Source: Deltaproteobacteria bacterium | Lineage (GTDB): Bacteria > Desulfobacterota > BSN033 > UBA1163 | DNA: 51,263 bases | Assembly (NCBI GenBank): GCA_018333535.1 | Contig: JAGXTA010000121.1 | Location: 1-51,263 of the forward strand | Direction: 5' to 3' | In this document: positions 1-8,566 of the stretch, one piece after another | How positions within the stretch are numbered: the first letter of the stretch is position 1 | Layout of the letters: the number at the start of each line of letters is the position of its first letter | Translations under genes and position numbers: made by a program | The notes under the pieces: model-generated | Told to the model about the DNA's origin: nothing | What the model saw: the letters and a program-made list of their open reading frames with translations, nothing else | Databases searched by the model: none

Positions 1-35
1 ATCTGCCATTAAACTTTAAGAATAATTTTTAGGGG

Positions 36-203
36 CAGTGCAAATATAATATAGCACTGTAAGATAATTTTTGCATCTAAATTTTGTATCTCCCTTTCGT
101 ATTTTATTGAAAATCATCTTTATTTTCAATGACCATTGTATTGTTTTATTATGGCACAGTTATTGCTTTTTAAGTATTCAATCTTTTAAGATTTTCTTAA
201 AAG
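36..203 (+). promoter_or_regulatory. dsrA upstream region with three dyads
   Basis: This AT-rich leader precedes the dsr array and holds three inverted repeats. They are CAGTGC/GCACTG at 36-41 and 54-59 with a 12-nt spacer, ATTGAAAAT/ATTTTCAAT at 106-114 and 122-130, and CTTTTAAGA/TCTTAAAAG at 183-191 and 195-203. The first has the layout of a regulator operator. The last two could be operators or RNA hairpins in the leader. I could not choose a promoter among the many AT-rich hexamers. A strong ribosome binding site, AAGGAGGT, lies at 227-234, 8 nt before the dsrA ATG. Confidence 0.4.
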
Positions 204-242
204 GGTTAGAAATATATAAAGAAGGGAAGGAGGTAATGAAGG

Positions 243-1406
243 ATGAAAGAAGAGACCCCATTGGTAGATGAACTGGAAAAAGGACCCTGGCCAAGTTATG
301 TAAAAGAGATAAAGCGGGCAGCCAAAAAAAGTAAGGCAGCGGAGGACTTACTTGGAGTTCAGGAACTTTCTTTTAATGACAAAGTAACCCATTGGAAACA
401 CGGCGGCATCGTTGGCGTTACCGGATATGGCGGAGGCGTCATTGGTAGGTACTCGGATGTGCCGGATAAATTCCCGAATGTTGAATCCTTCCATACACTG
501 CGTGTGAATCATCCTGCAGGTTGGTTCTATAACACGAAGGCTTTAAGAAAGATCTGTGATGTCTGGGAAAAACATGGGAGCGGTTTAACCAATATGCATG
601 GTTCCACGGGAGACATTATTCTTCTTGGAACGACAACTGCCCATCTCCAGCCATGTTTTAACGATTTGACGGAGGCTGGGTTTGATCTCGGGGGATCAGG
701 GTCAGCATTAAGAACGCCCACTGCCTGTGTCGGACCCGCTCGATGTGAGTGGACGAACATCAATACCCTCGATATGGTTCAAGATCTGACCATGGAGTTT
801 CAGGATGAGATCCATCGGCCCCGCTGGCCTTATAAGTCCAAGATCAAGATTTCAGGGTGCCCAAACGATTGCGTGGCTGCCATCGCAAGGGCCGATTTAA
901 CGATTATTGGGACCTGGAGGGATAGCCTGAAGATCGATCAGAATGGGGTCAAAGAATATGCGAAGAATGGATTTGATATCAAGACCTTGGTTGTCGATAA
1001 ATGTCCGACCAATGCCCTCGAGTGGGATGAAAAATCAAAGAACCTTAAACTCAAACCTGAGGATTGCGTCAGATGTATGCATTGCATCAATAAAATGACC
1101 AAGGCTATCCGGCCCGGAGACGATAAAGGGGCCACGATTATGATTGGGGGGAAAGCGCCCATCGTGAAAGGGGCCATGCTCTCCTTCGTCCTGGTTCCTT
1201 TTATGAAAGCAGAACCTCCCTATACCGAGATCAAAGAGCTTATACGAAAGATATGGGATTGGTGGGACGAGAATGGGAGGGTCAGAGAGAGAGTGGGTGA
1301 ATTGATAGAAAGGGTGGGGATGAGAAACTTCCTGAAGGCCGTTGATTTGAAGCCGGTGCCACAGATGATCAAGGCACCGAGGACGAACCCTTACGTGTTC
1401 TTTTAA
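243..1406 (+). CDS. dsrA: dissimilatory sulfite reductase subunit alpha
   Basis: This is the alpha subunit of the cytoplasmic DsrAB enzyme, which reduces sulfite with siroheme-[4Fe-4S] centres and hands sulfur to DsrC. The 387-aa length is near, slightly below, the family norm. The siroheme/FeS cysteines are visible as CVGPARC around residues 160-166 and SGCPNDC around 203-209. A ferredoxin domain follows at about residues 254-290 with CVRCMHC. The ATG has AAGGAGGT 8 nt upstream. It is the first gene of the array, followed by dsrB after a 112-bp spacer that contains repeat-like sequence. The accompanying dsrD points to the reductive rather than the oxidative type. Identification is firm. Confidence 0.98.
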   Translation: MKEETPLVDELEKGPWPSYVKEIKRAAKKSKAAEDLLGVQELSFNDKVTHWKHGGIVGVTGYGGGVIGRYSDVPDKFPNVESFHTLRVNHPAGWFYNTKALRKICDVWEKHGSGLTNMHGSTGDIILLGTTTAHLQPCFNDLTEAGFDLGGSGSALRTPTACVGPARCEWTNINTLDMVQDLTMEFQDEIHRPRWPYKSKIKISGCPNDCVAAIARADLTIIGTWRDSLKIDQNGVKEYAKNGFDIKTLVVDKCPTNALEWDEKSKNLKLKPEDCVRCMHCINKMTKAIRPGDDKGATIMIGGKAPIVKGAMLSFVLVPFMKAEPPYTEIKELIRKIWDWWDENGRVRERVGELIERVGMRNFLKAVDLKPVPQMIKAPRTNPYVFF

Positions 1407-1412
1407 TATAAA

Positions 1413-1497
1413 GAAGGATTCAAGGGGCCAAGGGTCCCAGGGGTCAAGGGAAATGCAGAACTTGAACCCGTGAACCCTCGAATCCTTGAACCCTGAA
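1413..1497. repeat. repeat-like spacer between dsrA and dsrB
   Basis: The spacer between dsrA and dsrB is built of variations on AAGGGTTCAAGG in both orientations. For example AAGGATTC at 1414-1421 faces GAATCCTT at 1479-1486. The arms can pair over 8 bp, and CAAGGG-type words recur between them. It looks like an inserted interspersed repeat rather than a terminator, since no T-run follows. dsrA and dsrB are normally closer together and co-transcribed. Confidence 0.55.
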
Positions 1498-1518
1498 AGA
1501 AATTGAGAGGAGGATGTT

Positions 1519-2583
1519 ATGGGAAAGGCAGATATCGGACCCCCGAATTTTCGAGAGATGATTCCGGAGGTGGTCAAAAAGAATTATGGAGATTGGAAAT
1601 ATCATGAGATCCTCAAGCCAGGGGTGCTCCGGCATGTCGCTGAAAGCGGAGATGAATTATATACGGTAAGGGCGGGGTCCCCGAGGCTCGTCAGTGTCGA
1701 TTTCATCCGGGACATTTGCGATGTCGCTGACAAGTATTGTGACGGTCACCTCAGGTTCACCAGCCGATACAACATTGAATTTTTAACCCCTGATAAAGAA
1801 AAGGTGGAGCCGATCATTGAGGCCGCGAAGAAGCTCGGGCTGCCGGTGGGGGGCACAGGCGATGGTATTTCCAATATTGTTCATACCCAGGGGTGGGTAC
1901 ACTGCCATAGTGCGGCTACGGATAGTTCGCCCATTGTTAAAGCATTGATGGACGAACTCTACGACTATTTCATCAGCATGAAACTGCCGGCCAAATTGAG
2001 GGTTTCCTTGGCCTGCTGTATCAACATGTGCGGCGCCGTTCACTGTTCGGATTTAGCCATTGTCGGAGTCCATACAAAGATACCAAAAATAGACCATGAA
2101 AAGTTGGGAGCGATTTGTGAAATTCCAACAACAATAGCCTCCTGTCCCACAGGGGCAATTCGACGGCATCCGGATAAAGAGATCAAGAGCGTCGTAGTTC
2201 GTGAGGACCTGTGCATGTACTGCGGGAATTGCTTTACCGTTTGCCCTGCGATGCCTCTTGCCGACTCCGAAGGGGATGGTATAGCGATATATGCCGGAGG
2301 TAAGGTCTCCAACGCCAGAAAACCCCCCATGTTTTCCCGTTTAATTGTTCCCTTTCTCCCGAATAATCCCCCACGCTGGCCTGAAGTGGTAGAGATCATT
2401 AAGAAGATCGTCAATGTCTATGCTAAGAATGCCCGAAGATACGAGAGGATGGGCGAGTGGATAGAGAGGGTCGGTTGGGAAACCTTCTTCCGTCTCACCG
2501 AGATACCTTTTACCGAACAACACATTGATGATTTTACCTATGCAAGAGAAACCTGGCGAACCACAACTCAGTTTAAATGGTAA
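1519..2583 (+). CDS. dsrB: dissimilatory sulfite reductase subunit beta
   Basis: The beta subunit of DsrAB carries the catalytic siroheme-[4Fe-4S] site. The 354-aa product shows the cysteine set [10 protein letters not shown] near residue 133 and [13 protein letters not shown] near residues 165-178. A ferredoxin domain follows with [18 protein letters not shown] near residues 231-248. GAGAGGAGG lies just upstream of the ATG. The gene is 16 bp from dsrD. The pair dsrA-dsrB is paralogous, and the cysteine pattern here (LACC, not the SGCPNDC of DsrA) identifies this copy as beta. Confidence 0.98.
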   Translation: MGKADIGPPNFREMIPEVVKKNYGDWKYHEILKPGVLRHVAESGDELYTVRAGSPRLVSVDFIRDICDVADKYCDGHLRFTSRYNIEFLTPDKEKVEPIIEAAKKLGLPVGGTGDGISNIVHTQGWVHCHSAATDSSPIVKALMDELYDYFISMKLPAKLRVSLACCINMCGAVHCSDLAIVGVHTKIPKIDHEKLGAICEIPTTIASCPTGAIRRHPDKEIKSVVVREDLCMYCGNCFTVCPAMPLADSEGDGIAIYAGGKVSNARKPPMFSRLIVPFLPNNPPRWPEVVEIIKKIVNVYAKNARRYERMGEWIERVGWETFFRLTEIPFTEQHIDDFTYARETWRTTTQFKW

Positions 2584-2599
2584 GAAAAAAGGTAAAAAA

Positions 2600-2803
2600 A
2601 TGAGCGAAGAGTTGAAAGAAAACATCCTCAAACATTTAGCAACGGTTAGCCAGACAAAGAACCGGGATGTCGCGAGGGCTATTGGAGTAGAAAAGGCATT
2701 GGTGGACAAAGCCATTGCGGAGCTAGCGAAAGAAGACAAAATTGAGTATCGAAGCTTTGGCGGTATCACCTATATTGCCATCAAAGGGAAGAGTGGGTCT
2801 TGA
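2600..2803 (+). CDS. dsrD: DsrD, winged-helix activator of DsrAB
   Basis: This 67-aa protein begins MSEELKENILKHL and ends YIAIKGKSGS, matching the small winged-helix DsrD found in sulfite-reducing organisms but usually absent from sulfur oxidizers. DsrD is known to stimulate DsrAB activity rather than act as a DNA-binding regulator. The same frame is open back to 2525, inside dsrB, but the ATG at 2600 gives the family's normal N-terminus. The TGA overlaps the beginning of the next open frame, so dsrN is probably translationally coupled. Its presence is the main reason for calling the whole array reductive. Confidence 0.93.
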   Translation: MSEELKENILKHLATVSQTKNRDVARAIGVEKALVDKAIAELAKEDKIEYRSFGGITYIAIKGKSGS

Positions 2804-2808
2804 TCTTA

Positions 2809-4272
2809 ATGGTTATCAATGGTCATCTTGACGCCAAGGATCCACGTATCGGTTGCCTTCTGATCTCCTCGCCCCAGGGCCGTTTGGGCAAAACGACCAT
2901 AAGCTTAGGGCTCTGTGCTGCTTTTAAAAGGCGAGGTCTTTCTGTCCAGCCGTTCAAGAAAGGTCCTGATTATATTGATCCATCGTGGCTTACTGCAGTC
3001 GCAGGAAGAGAGTGTCGTAATTTAGACCTTTTCTTAATACCCGAAAAAAAAATTTTGATCTCTTTTTATCGGGCCTGCCAAGGGGCGGACATAGCTATTA
3101 TTGAAGGGGCTATGGGACTCTATGACGGTTTAGACTCCCCGGAGTATGGAACGACAGCTGAGATTGCACGGCTTCTAAACATCCCAGTGATTCTTGTCGT
3201 CAATACAACAAGGATGACAGGCAGTATAGCGGCCATGGTTAGTGGATACCAGAATTTCCAGTCGGATATTAATATTGCCGGAGTCATTCTCAATAATGTT
3301 TCGGGAAGTCGGCATGAGGATAAGTTAAAAAATTCAGTAGAGCGATATTGCAGGATACCCGTTGTTGGGAGCATCCCCCGGGACTCGGAACTTAATATAT
3401 CCGAACGTCACCTGGGTCTCATCCCTTTTCCGGAAAGTAAAGAATCAGAGGCTGCTTTAGAACGTATCTGTCTGAAGCTTGAGTCCCACCTCGATTTGAA
3501 TAGTATTTTGGCGATGGCGCGCACCTTTAAAGCCCCTCACCCCCTCCCTCTCCCTAACAGGGAGAAGGAGACAGTTGAATTTCCTCTCCCACCAGAGAGG
3601 GGAAGCAAAGCAGGGAAAGTTAGGATTGGGATCCTGCGTGATCGGGTATTTAACTTCTATTATCCAGAAAACCTCGAGGCATTGAGGGAAGCTGGCGCTG
3701 AATTAATCTTTATCAACTCTCTGAAAGATCGATTGCCAGATATTGATGGACTTTACATTGGGGGTGGTTTTCCAGAGTTTTTTCTTGAGGAATTGGAGGG
3801 AAACAGCAGGTTACGACAGGATATCTGTGAGGCAGTTGAGGCAAGCCTACCGGTATACGCTGAGTGTGCGGGTCTTATGTATTTATGCCGGACTATCTCC
3901 TGGAAGGATCATTGGTATGAAATGGTGGGCATTATCCCCGCCAAAGTAGAAATAGGTGAGCGTCCTCAGGGCCATGGTTATGTGGTTGCTGAAGTGGTGA
4001 GAGAAAATCCCTTCTTACCCGTTGGTTTAACTGTTCGAGGCCACGAATTCCACCATTCCAGCATCTCCAGCCTTGATAGCCTTCAGTTTGCCTATCGGAT
4101 GAAGCGCGGCCATGGAATTGATGGGAAATGGGATGGTATTGTTTATAAAAATCTCTTTGCTGCTTATACCCACATCCATGCCTTAGGTACGCCTCAATGG
4201 GCTGAAGCTTTCGTATCTCTGACCTTACAGGGGCGGAAGTTTTGGCCTCTCTTTTCAGAGTCGAATGCTTAA
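2809..4272 (+). CDS. dsrN: siroheme amidase, cobyrinate a,c-diamide synthase family
   Basis: This CbiA/CobB-family glutamine-dependent amidotransferase sits in a dsr operon, where such proteins (DsrN) amidate siroheme to the siroheme-amide used by DsrAB. The N-terminal ATP-binding domain shows SSPQGRLGKTT near residue 22. The C-terminal class-I-like amidotransferase domain has the nucleophile in YAECAGLMYLC (near residue 350) and a histidine motif in GHEFHHSS. Two starts are possible, TTG at 2800 overlapping dsrD and ATG at 2809. I use the ATG. A proline-rich linker at about residues 243-266 is encoded by a palindromic repeat that appears to have been inserted in frame between the two domains. 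Confidence 0.88.
   Translation: MVINGHLDAKDPRIGCLLISSPQGRLGKTTISLGLCAAFKRRGLSVQPFKKGPDYIDPSWLTAVAGRECRNLDLFLIPEKKILISFYRACQGADIAIIEGAMGLYDGLDSPEYGTTAEIARLLNIPVILVVNTTRMTGSIAAMVSGYQNFQSDINIAGVILNNVSGSRHEDKLKNSVERYCRIPVVGSIPRDSELNISERHLGLIPFPESKESEAALERICLKLESHLDLNSILAMARTFKAPHPLPLPNREKETVEFPLPPERGSKAGKVRIGILRDRVFNFYYPENLEALREAGAELIFINSLKDRLPDIDGLYIGGGFPEFFLEELEGNSRLRQDICEAVEASLPVYAECAGLMYLCRTISWKDHWYEMVGIIPAKVEIGERPQGHGYVVAEVVRENPFLPVGLTVRGHEFHHSSISSLDSLQFAYRMKRGHGIDGKWDGIVYKNLFAAYTHIHALGTPQWAEAFVSLTLQGRKFWPLFSESNA
3535..3606. repeat. palindromic repeat inside dsrN
   Basis: A C/T-rich then G/A-rich stretch forms two successive hairpins, TCTCCCT/AGGGAGA and CCTCTC/GAGAGG. It is translated as PHPLPLPNREK followed by FPLPPERGSK. 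The sequence type (CCCTCACCCCCTCCC...) is familiar as an intergenic repeat in environmental genomes, and it differs sharply from the flanking coding sequence. It keeps the reading frame and falls in the linker between the ATPase and amidotransferase domains. Confidence 0.65.
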
Positions 4273-4288
4273 GAGGAGGTGAGAAAAG

Positions 4289-4486
4289 ATGACCGAAGAA
4301 AAAATGGAGGTTAAATGTCCCGTTTGTGGAAGGGAGATGGAGGTAAGCAAAGTGGGTGTTCTCTACGGAGCTGTGGCAGGGAAGCCGAGAGCGACCAGTA
4401 CTTATAAAGACAAGATTTATTACTTCGATAGAAAAGCTTGCAAGAAGGAGTTCGATGAATCACCAGAAAAATTTATTAAAGGGTAA
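4289..4486 (+). CDS. small YHS-domain protein
   Basis: This 65-aa protein carries CPVCGREM near the N-terminus and YYFDRKACKKEFDESPEKF near the C-terminus, the pattern of a YHS/TRASH-type metal-binding domain. The CxxC and the later Cys could bind a metal ion. AAGAGGAGGTG precedes the ATG with good spacing. The gene lies 11 bp before dsrC in the same direction, so it is part of the dsr operon. Its role there is unknown. A metal-handling or redox accessory role for sulfite reductase is only a guess. Confidence 0.75.
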   Translation: MTEEKMEVKCPVCGREMEVSKVGVLYGAVAGKPRATSTYKDKIYYFDRKACKKEFDESPEKFIKG

Positions 4487-4497
4487 GGAGGTTCAAG

Positions 4498-4815
4498 ATG
4501 GCTAAGGCAATGCTTGGCGGAATTGAAATTGAGATTGATGAAGATGGTTTCATCCAGGAACCAGATAAGTGGAATAAGGAGGTAGCAGAAGATCTGGCCA
4601 AGACCGAAAATGCCTATCCCATGAGCGAAGACCACTGGAAGCTGGTCAATTATTTGAGGGTGTACTTCCTGAAATATGAAATCGCTCCGGCCATCCGTAT
4701 GTTGTGTAAACAAACGGGGTATGATCTTAAAACGATCTATAAAATGTTTCCGGGTGGTCCGGCCAAAGGGGCCTGCAAGGTGGCAGGTTTGCCCAAGCCA
4801 ACCGGATGCGTATAG
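4498..4815 (+). CDS. dsrC: DsrC, sulfur-carrier substrate of DsrAB
   Basis: DsrC carries sulfur from the DsrAB active site as a trisulfide between its two C-terminal cysteines. That trisulfide is then reduced by DsrMK or related heterodisulfide reductases. The 105-aa product has the conserved DDL-like DsrC/TusE fold sequence and the diagnostic tail GACKVAGLPKPTGCV, with the two cysteines ten residues apart and the last one penultimate. TAAGGAGGT lies 7 nt before the ATG. Having the full C-x10-C arm separates a true DsrC from TusE, which has only the last Cys. Confidence 0.97.
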   Translation: MAKAMLGGIEIEIDEDGFIQEPDKWNKEVAEDLAKTENAYPMSEDHWKLVNYLRVYFLKYEIAPAIRMLCKQTGYDLKTIYKMFPGGPAKGACKVAGLPKPTGCV

Positions 4816-4914
4816 AATGAGTTCATTTTTAATGTTAACTTCAGATGGACCGCAAGGAGGCTCGAGGCCATCCTACAGTTCATCTCTTTTTATTCTCTGA
4901 TTCCGGAGATTGTT

Positions 4915-7900
4915 TTGAAATCCACATCGAACGAAACAGGATCTGTGCTCGTGGTCGGCGGCGGCATCGCAGGCATCCAGGCCAGCCTTGATCTGGCGGA
5001 GTCAGGATACAAAGTTTATTTAGTTGAGAAGTCTCCTGCTATTGGTGGGACCATGCCCCAGCTCGACAAAACCTTCCCTACGAACGACTGCTCCATGTGT
5101 ATCTTATCCCCAAAGCTTGTGGAATGCGGGAGGCATCTCAACATCGAGGTCATCACGAATGCAGAGGTATTAGATATTAAGGGGCAACCGGGGAATTTTG
5201 TCGTTTCCGTTAAGAAACGAGCGAGGTATGTGGACGAAACCCTCTGTACCGGGTGCGGCATCTGTCAGGAGAAATGCCCTTCCAAAACAGGAAGTGAATT
5301 TAATCGCGGTCTGAGTCAAAGGAAAGCGATCTACATTCCCTATGCCCAGGCCGTGCCCAATGTGCCGGCCATCGACCGGGAAATCTGTATCTACTTTGAG
5401 AAAGGTAAATGCCGAGTCTGCGAGAAACTCTGTGAGTCAAAGGCAATCGACTTCACGCAGACCGATCAACTGCTGGAGATCGAGGCGGGCTCGGTTATCC
5501 TCTGCCCTGGTTTTCAAGAGTTTGATACCAGCATTTTTACTCATTATGGTCACAGGGTCTTTCCGAATGTGGTCACGAGCATTGAGTTTGAAAGGATGTT
5601 GAGTCCCTCAGGCCCATTACAAGGCCATCTCATCAGACCCTCCGATCAGAAAGTCCCGGAACGTATCGCATGGATTCAATGCGTGGGTTCACGGGACATC
5701 CACCTTGCCAAGAATGCCTACTGTTCATCGGTTTGCTGCACATACGCCATTAAAGAAGCGGTCGTTGCCAAAGAACATTGCCTGACACCTCTTGAGACGA
5801 CGATTTTTCTTATCGATCTCAGGACCTTTGGAAAAGGGTTTGAAAGGTACTATGAGAGAGCCAAGAAAGACCATGGGGTCCGATTCGTTCGAGCCAGAGT
5901 CACTACCCTCTATCAGGAAAGCGATGGGGACCTGACCCTCAGATACTTCGATGAGGATCGGATCAAAGAGGAGAGATTCAGCATGGTTGTTCTCTCCGTG
6001 GGACTTCGGCAACCCGAGGAGACGAAAGCCCTGGCAGGGAGACTCGGGTTGAAACTCAATGACTATGGGTTCTGTGAGACCGGAGATTTTTCGACAGTGG
6101 CCGCTTCAAAGCCTGGGATTTTCACAGCCGGGGCCTTTAGTGGTCCAAAGGATATTCCTGAGACCGTGATGGAGGCAAGCGCCGCTGCAAGCGAAGCCTC
6201 TTCCCTCATCTCGGCGTCAAGGCACAGTCTCACCACTGAAAAACAATATCCGCCTGAAAGGGAGGTGACCGGAGAGCAACCAAGGATCGGGGTCTTTGTT
6301 TGCCATTGTGGCATCAATATCGGTGGAGTGTTGAATGTCCCCAGCCTTAAGGAGTATGCCCGGTCTCTGCCCGACGTGGTCTTTGCTGATGAGACCCTCT
6401 TTGCTTGTTCGCAGGATAATCAGCAGAGGATCAAAGAAGTTATTAGAGAACATCGCCTGAACCGGCTGCTTGTTGCCGCCTGCACTCCACGAACCCATGA
6501 GCCTCTGTTTCGGGAGACGCTCAGGGAGGCCGGGCTCAATAGATACATCTTCGAAATGGCCAATATTCGCGAGCATTGCTCCTGGGTCCACATGAATGAA
6601 CCGGAGAAGGCGACAGAGAAAGCCAGGGACCTGATAAGAATGGCGGTTGCCAAGGCGATGCTGATCGAACCTTTGAGCCAGATGTCCCTTGAAGTCAATC
6701 ATACTGCCCTTGTCGTTGGAGGCGGAATCTCTGGGATGGCGGGCGCCCTTCAGCTTGCGAAGCAGGGGTTTGAGGTCCATCTCATAGAGCGGACTTCGGA
6801 GTTAGGCGGCATCGCCAGAAGGCACCATCATACCCTTGAGGGTAAGGATGTTCAAGCTTATTTGAATAAACTGATCGCTGAAGTGTCTCGAGAGCCGCTC
6901 ATCCATATCCACAGGGAGACCGAAATTCAGGGGGTCAGCGGGCATATCGGGAACTTTAAGACGGCATTGAGGGATCAGTCAAAAGGGGAAGTCAAGGAGA
7001 TTGAACACGGAATCACGATCCTTGCAACAGGCGGGGATGTTTATAAACCGAATGAATACCTTTACGGGGAAGACCCAAGAGTCTTCACCGTGCTCGATCT
7101 AAATGACGAAATTGCAAAAGGGAATCCTTCTGTCGTGGGAAGCAAGAACTTAGTGATGATCCAATGTGTGGGGTCTCGAGAGCCGGAAAGGCTCTACTGC
7201 AGTCGGGTTTGTTGCGGTGGATCGATCAAGACGGCCCTCAAATTGAAAGAAATCAACCCGGAAATGAATATCTATATCCTCTATCGGGACATCCGCACCT
7301 ATGGATTCAAGGAGCCCTATTATCAGGAGGCAAGAGACAAAGGGGTTACCTTTATCCGTTATGACATAGAGGATAAGCCTTTCGTGGAAGCGGTCAAAGA
7401 AGGCGATAAGGATGTCCTCAAGGTTAGCCTTAAAGATCCTATCCTGGGCGAGCCGGTCTTTATTGATGCAGATATCATAGGCCTGGCCGCTGCCATTGTT
7501 CCTGCATCCGGAAGGGATTCGCTTGCTCAGTTCTTCAAGGTCCCCTTGAACGAAGATGGTTTCTTTCTCGAGGCCCATATCAAGCTTCGTCCTGTGGAGT
7601 TTCCAACAGAAGGGGTCTTCGTCTGCGGGCTGGCCCATTATCCAAAAACGATCGAGGAAAGCATCGTTCAGGCCCAGGCCGCATCTGCCAAAGCTGCCAC
7701 GATCCTTTCAAGGGAGAGCATCGAACTGGAAGGGAATATCTCTCAAGTGGTGGATGAGAATTGCGACGGGTGTGCCTACTGCGTTGATCCCTGTCCTTAC
7801 AAGGCGATCATCCTGCTCGAATATATGAGGGAGGGGGCCGTCAAGAAAACGGTTGAAGTCAATGAAGCGGCCTGCAAGGGTTGCGGCTGCTGTCAGGCCA

Positions 7901-7986
7901 CCTGTCCGAAGAAGGGGATCTTCGTGAGGGGGTTTAAGCTGGAGCAGATTGGAGCGCAAGTGGATGCCGCTCTGGGGGTGACGTAA
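4915..7986 (+). CDS. hdrA: HdrA-like iron-sulfur flavoprotein (two-module)
   Basis: The product is a 1023-aa, double-length HdrA. Residues 1-440 form a first FAD module (VLVVGGGIAGIQASLDLA) with an inserted ferredoxin (CTGCGICQEKC near 111-121). Residues from about 460 form a classic HdrA with VGVFVCHCGINIGG, a second dinucleotide fold (ALVVGGGISGMAGALQLA) and a C-terminal 2[4Fe-4S] ferredoxin (CDGCAYCVDPCPYKAI near 951, then CKGCGCCQATCPKKG). HdrA is the FAD subunit that splits electrons in Hdr complexes. The start is TTG with a GGAG about 9 nt upstream; no better ATG fits. The codon at 6307-6309 is TGT (Cys), where the paralogue at 18143 has UGA. It is followed by hdrC and hdrB, so a full soluble HdrABC sits inside the dsr array. 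Confidence 0.92.
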   Translation: MKSTSNETGSVLVVGGGIAGIQASLDLAESGYKVYLVEKSPAIGGTMPQLDKTFPTNDCSMCILSPKLVECGRHLNIEVITNAEVLDIKGQPGNFVVSVKKRARYVDETLCTGCGICQEKCPSKTGSEFNRGLSQRKAIYIPYAQAVPNVPAIDREICIYFEKGKCRVCEKLCESKAIDFTQTDQLLEIEAGSVILCPGFQEFDTSIFTHYGHRVFPNVVTSIEFERMLSPSGPLQGHLIRPSDQKVPERIAWIQCVGSRDIHLAKNAYCSSVCCTYAIKEAVVAKEHCLTPLETTIFLIDLRTFGKGFERYYERAKKDHGVRFVRARVTTLYQESDGDLTLRYFDEDRIKEERFSMVVLSVGLRQPEETKALAGRLGLKLNDYGFCETGDFSTVAASKPGIFTAGAFSGPKDIPETVMEASAAASEASSLISASRHSLTTEKQYPPEREVTGEQPRIGVFVCHCGINIGGVLNVPSLKEYARSLPDVVFADETLFACSQDNQQRIKEVIREHRLNRLLVAACTPRTHEPLFRETLREAGLNRYIFEMANIREHCSWVHMNEPEKATEKARDLIRMAVAKAMLIEPLSQMSLEVNHTALVVGGGISGMAGALQLAKQGFEVHLIERTSELGGIARRHHHTLEGKDVQAYLNKLIAEVSREPLIHIHRETEIQGVSGHIGNFKTALRDQSKGEVKEIEHGITILATGGDVYKPNEYLYGEDPRVFTVLDLNDEIAKGNPSVVGSKNLVMIQCVGSREPERLYCSRVCCGGSIKTALKLKEINPEMNIYILYRDIRTYGFKEPYYQEARDKGVTFIRYDIEDKPFVEAVKEGDKDVLKVSLKDPILGEPVFIDADIIGLAAAIVPASGRDSLAQFFKVPLNEDGFFLEAHIKLRPVEFPTEGVFVCGLAHYPKTIEESIVQAQAASAKAATILSRESIELEGNISQVVDENCDGCAYCVDPCPYKAIILLEYMREGAVKKTVEVNEAACKGCGCCQATCPKKGIFVRGFKLEQIGAQVDAALGVT

Positions 7987-8006
7987 TGGACGAGAAATTT
8001 GAACCG
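7628..8006 (+). repeat. hdrA 3' tract, copy 1 (with mvhD ghost)
   Basis: This stretch is about 94% identical (I count about 23 differences) to 22272-22650, far more than the rest of the two hdrA genes. It covers the C-terminal ferredoxin coding region, the stop codon, and the first 21 bases of mvhD (7986-8006). Here mvhD does not continue: identity stops abruptly and hdrC follows. It marks either a segmental duplication followed by replacement of mvhD, or gene conversion. Confidence 0.85.
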
Positions 8007-8049
8007 TCACGTCTTTGCGGTAAGGGGGCGCTTGGGGAGATTAAGAAAT

Positions 8050-8562
8050 ATGATTGATCTGACGAAGGCTAACCACCATTTATGGAAAGAAATCATGGAG
8101 GAGGATGCCGGAGATATCAGGCGCTGTTTCAACTGCGGGACCTGTGTGTCCGGCTGTCCTGCGGCGGAAGCGGAAACTCCGCTCATGATCAGAAGGCTTG
8201 TCCGAATGGTCCTTCTTGGACTGGAAGAAAAGCTTCTTGAAGACGGGACTCCCTGGATGTGCGTCACCTGCACAGCCTGTGAGGAGATGTGTCCCATGGG
8301 AGTGAAGCCCTTTGAGGTTGGCCTGGCGATCCGGAGATGGCAGACGAGGAAAGACGAAACTTACATTCCTCTTTCGACAACAGAGGTTTTCCAGACCGGC
8401 CACACCCAGCCTGTCGAAAAGGTGGGAGAATTAAGAAGATCACTGGGTCTCCCTGAGATCCCTCCCACTATTGCGAAATTTACGGAACTGTTAAAAAAAT
8501 TTCAGGCAATGCTCAGGGAGACAGAGATTGTAAAAAATAACGATTATATGTTTAAGGAATGA
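8050..8562 (+). CDS. hdrC: HdrC-like 2[4Fe-4S] ferredoxin subunit
   Basis: The 170-aa product has the two HdrC cluster motifs CFNCGTCVSGCPA (residues about 23-35) and CVTCTACEEMCPMG (about 72-85). HdrC relays electrons between HdrA and HdrB. The frame is open upstream to a TTG at 7999, but that start lies in the leftover mvhD sequence. The ATG at 8050 follows a GGGGAGA and gives a normal N-terminus (MIDLTKANHHLWKE). It lies 4 bp before hdrB. The gene order A-C-B supports a soluble HdrABC complex acting near DsrC. Confidence 0.93.
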   Translation: MIDLTKANHHLWKEIMEEDAGDIRRCFNCGTCVSGCPAAEAETPLMIRRLVRMVLLGLEEKLLEDGTPWMCVTCTACEEMCPMGVKPFEVGLAIRRWQTRKDETYIPLSTTEVFQTGHTQPVEKVGELRRSLGLPEIPPTIAKFTELLKKFQAMLRETEIVKNNDYMFKE

Positions 8563-8566
8563 TCCG

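Noticed and set aside
1035-1577. 180-codon minus-strand frame over the end of dsrA
   Set aside because: It is antisense to a certain gene, has no recognisable product and no ribosome binding site.
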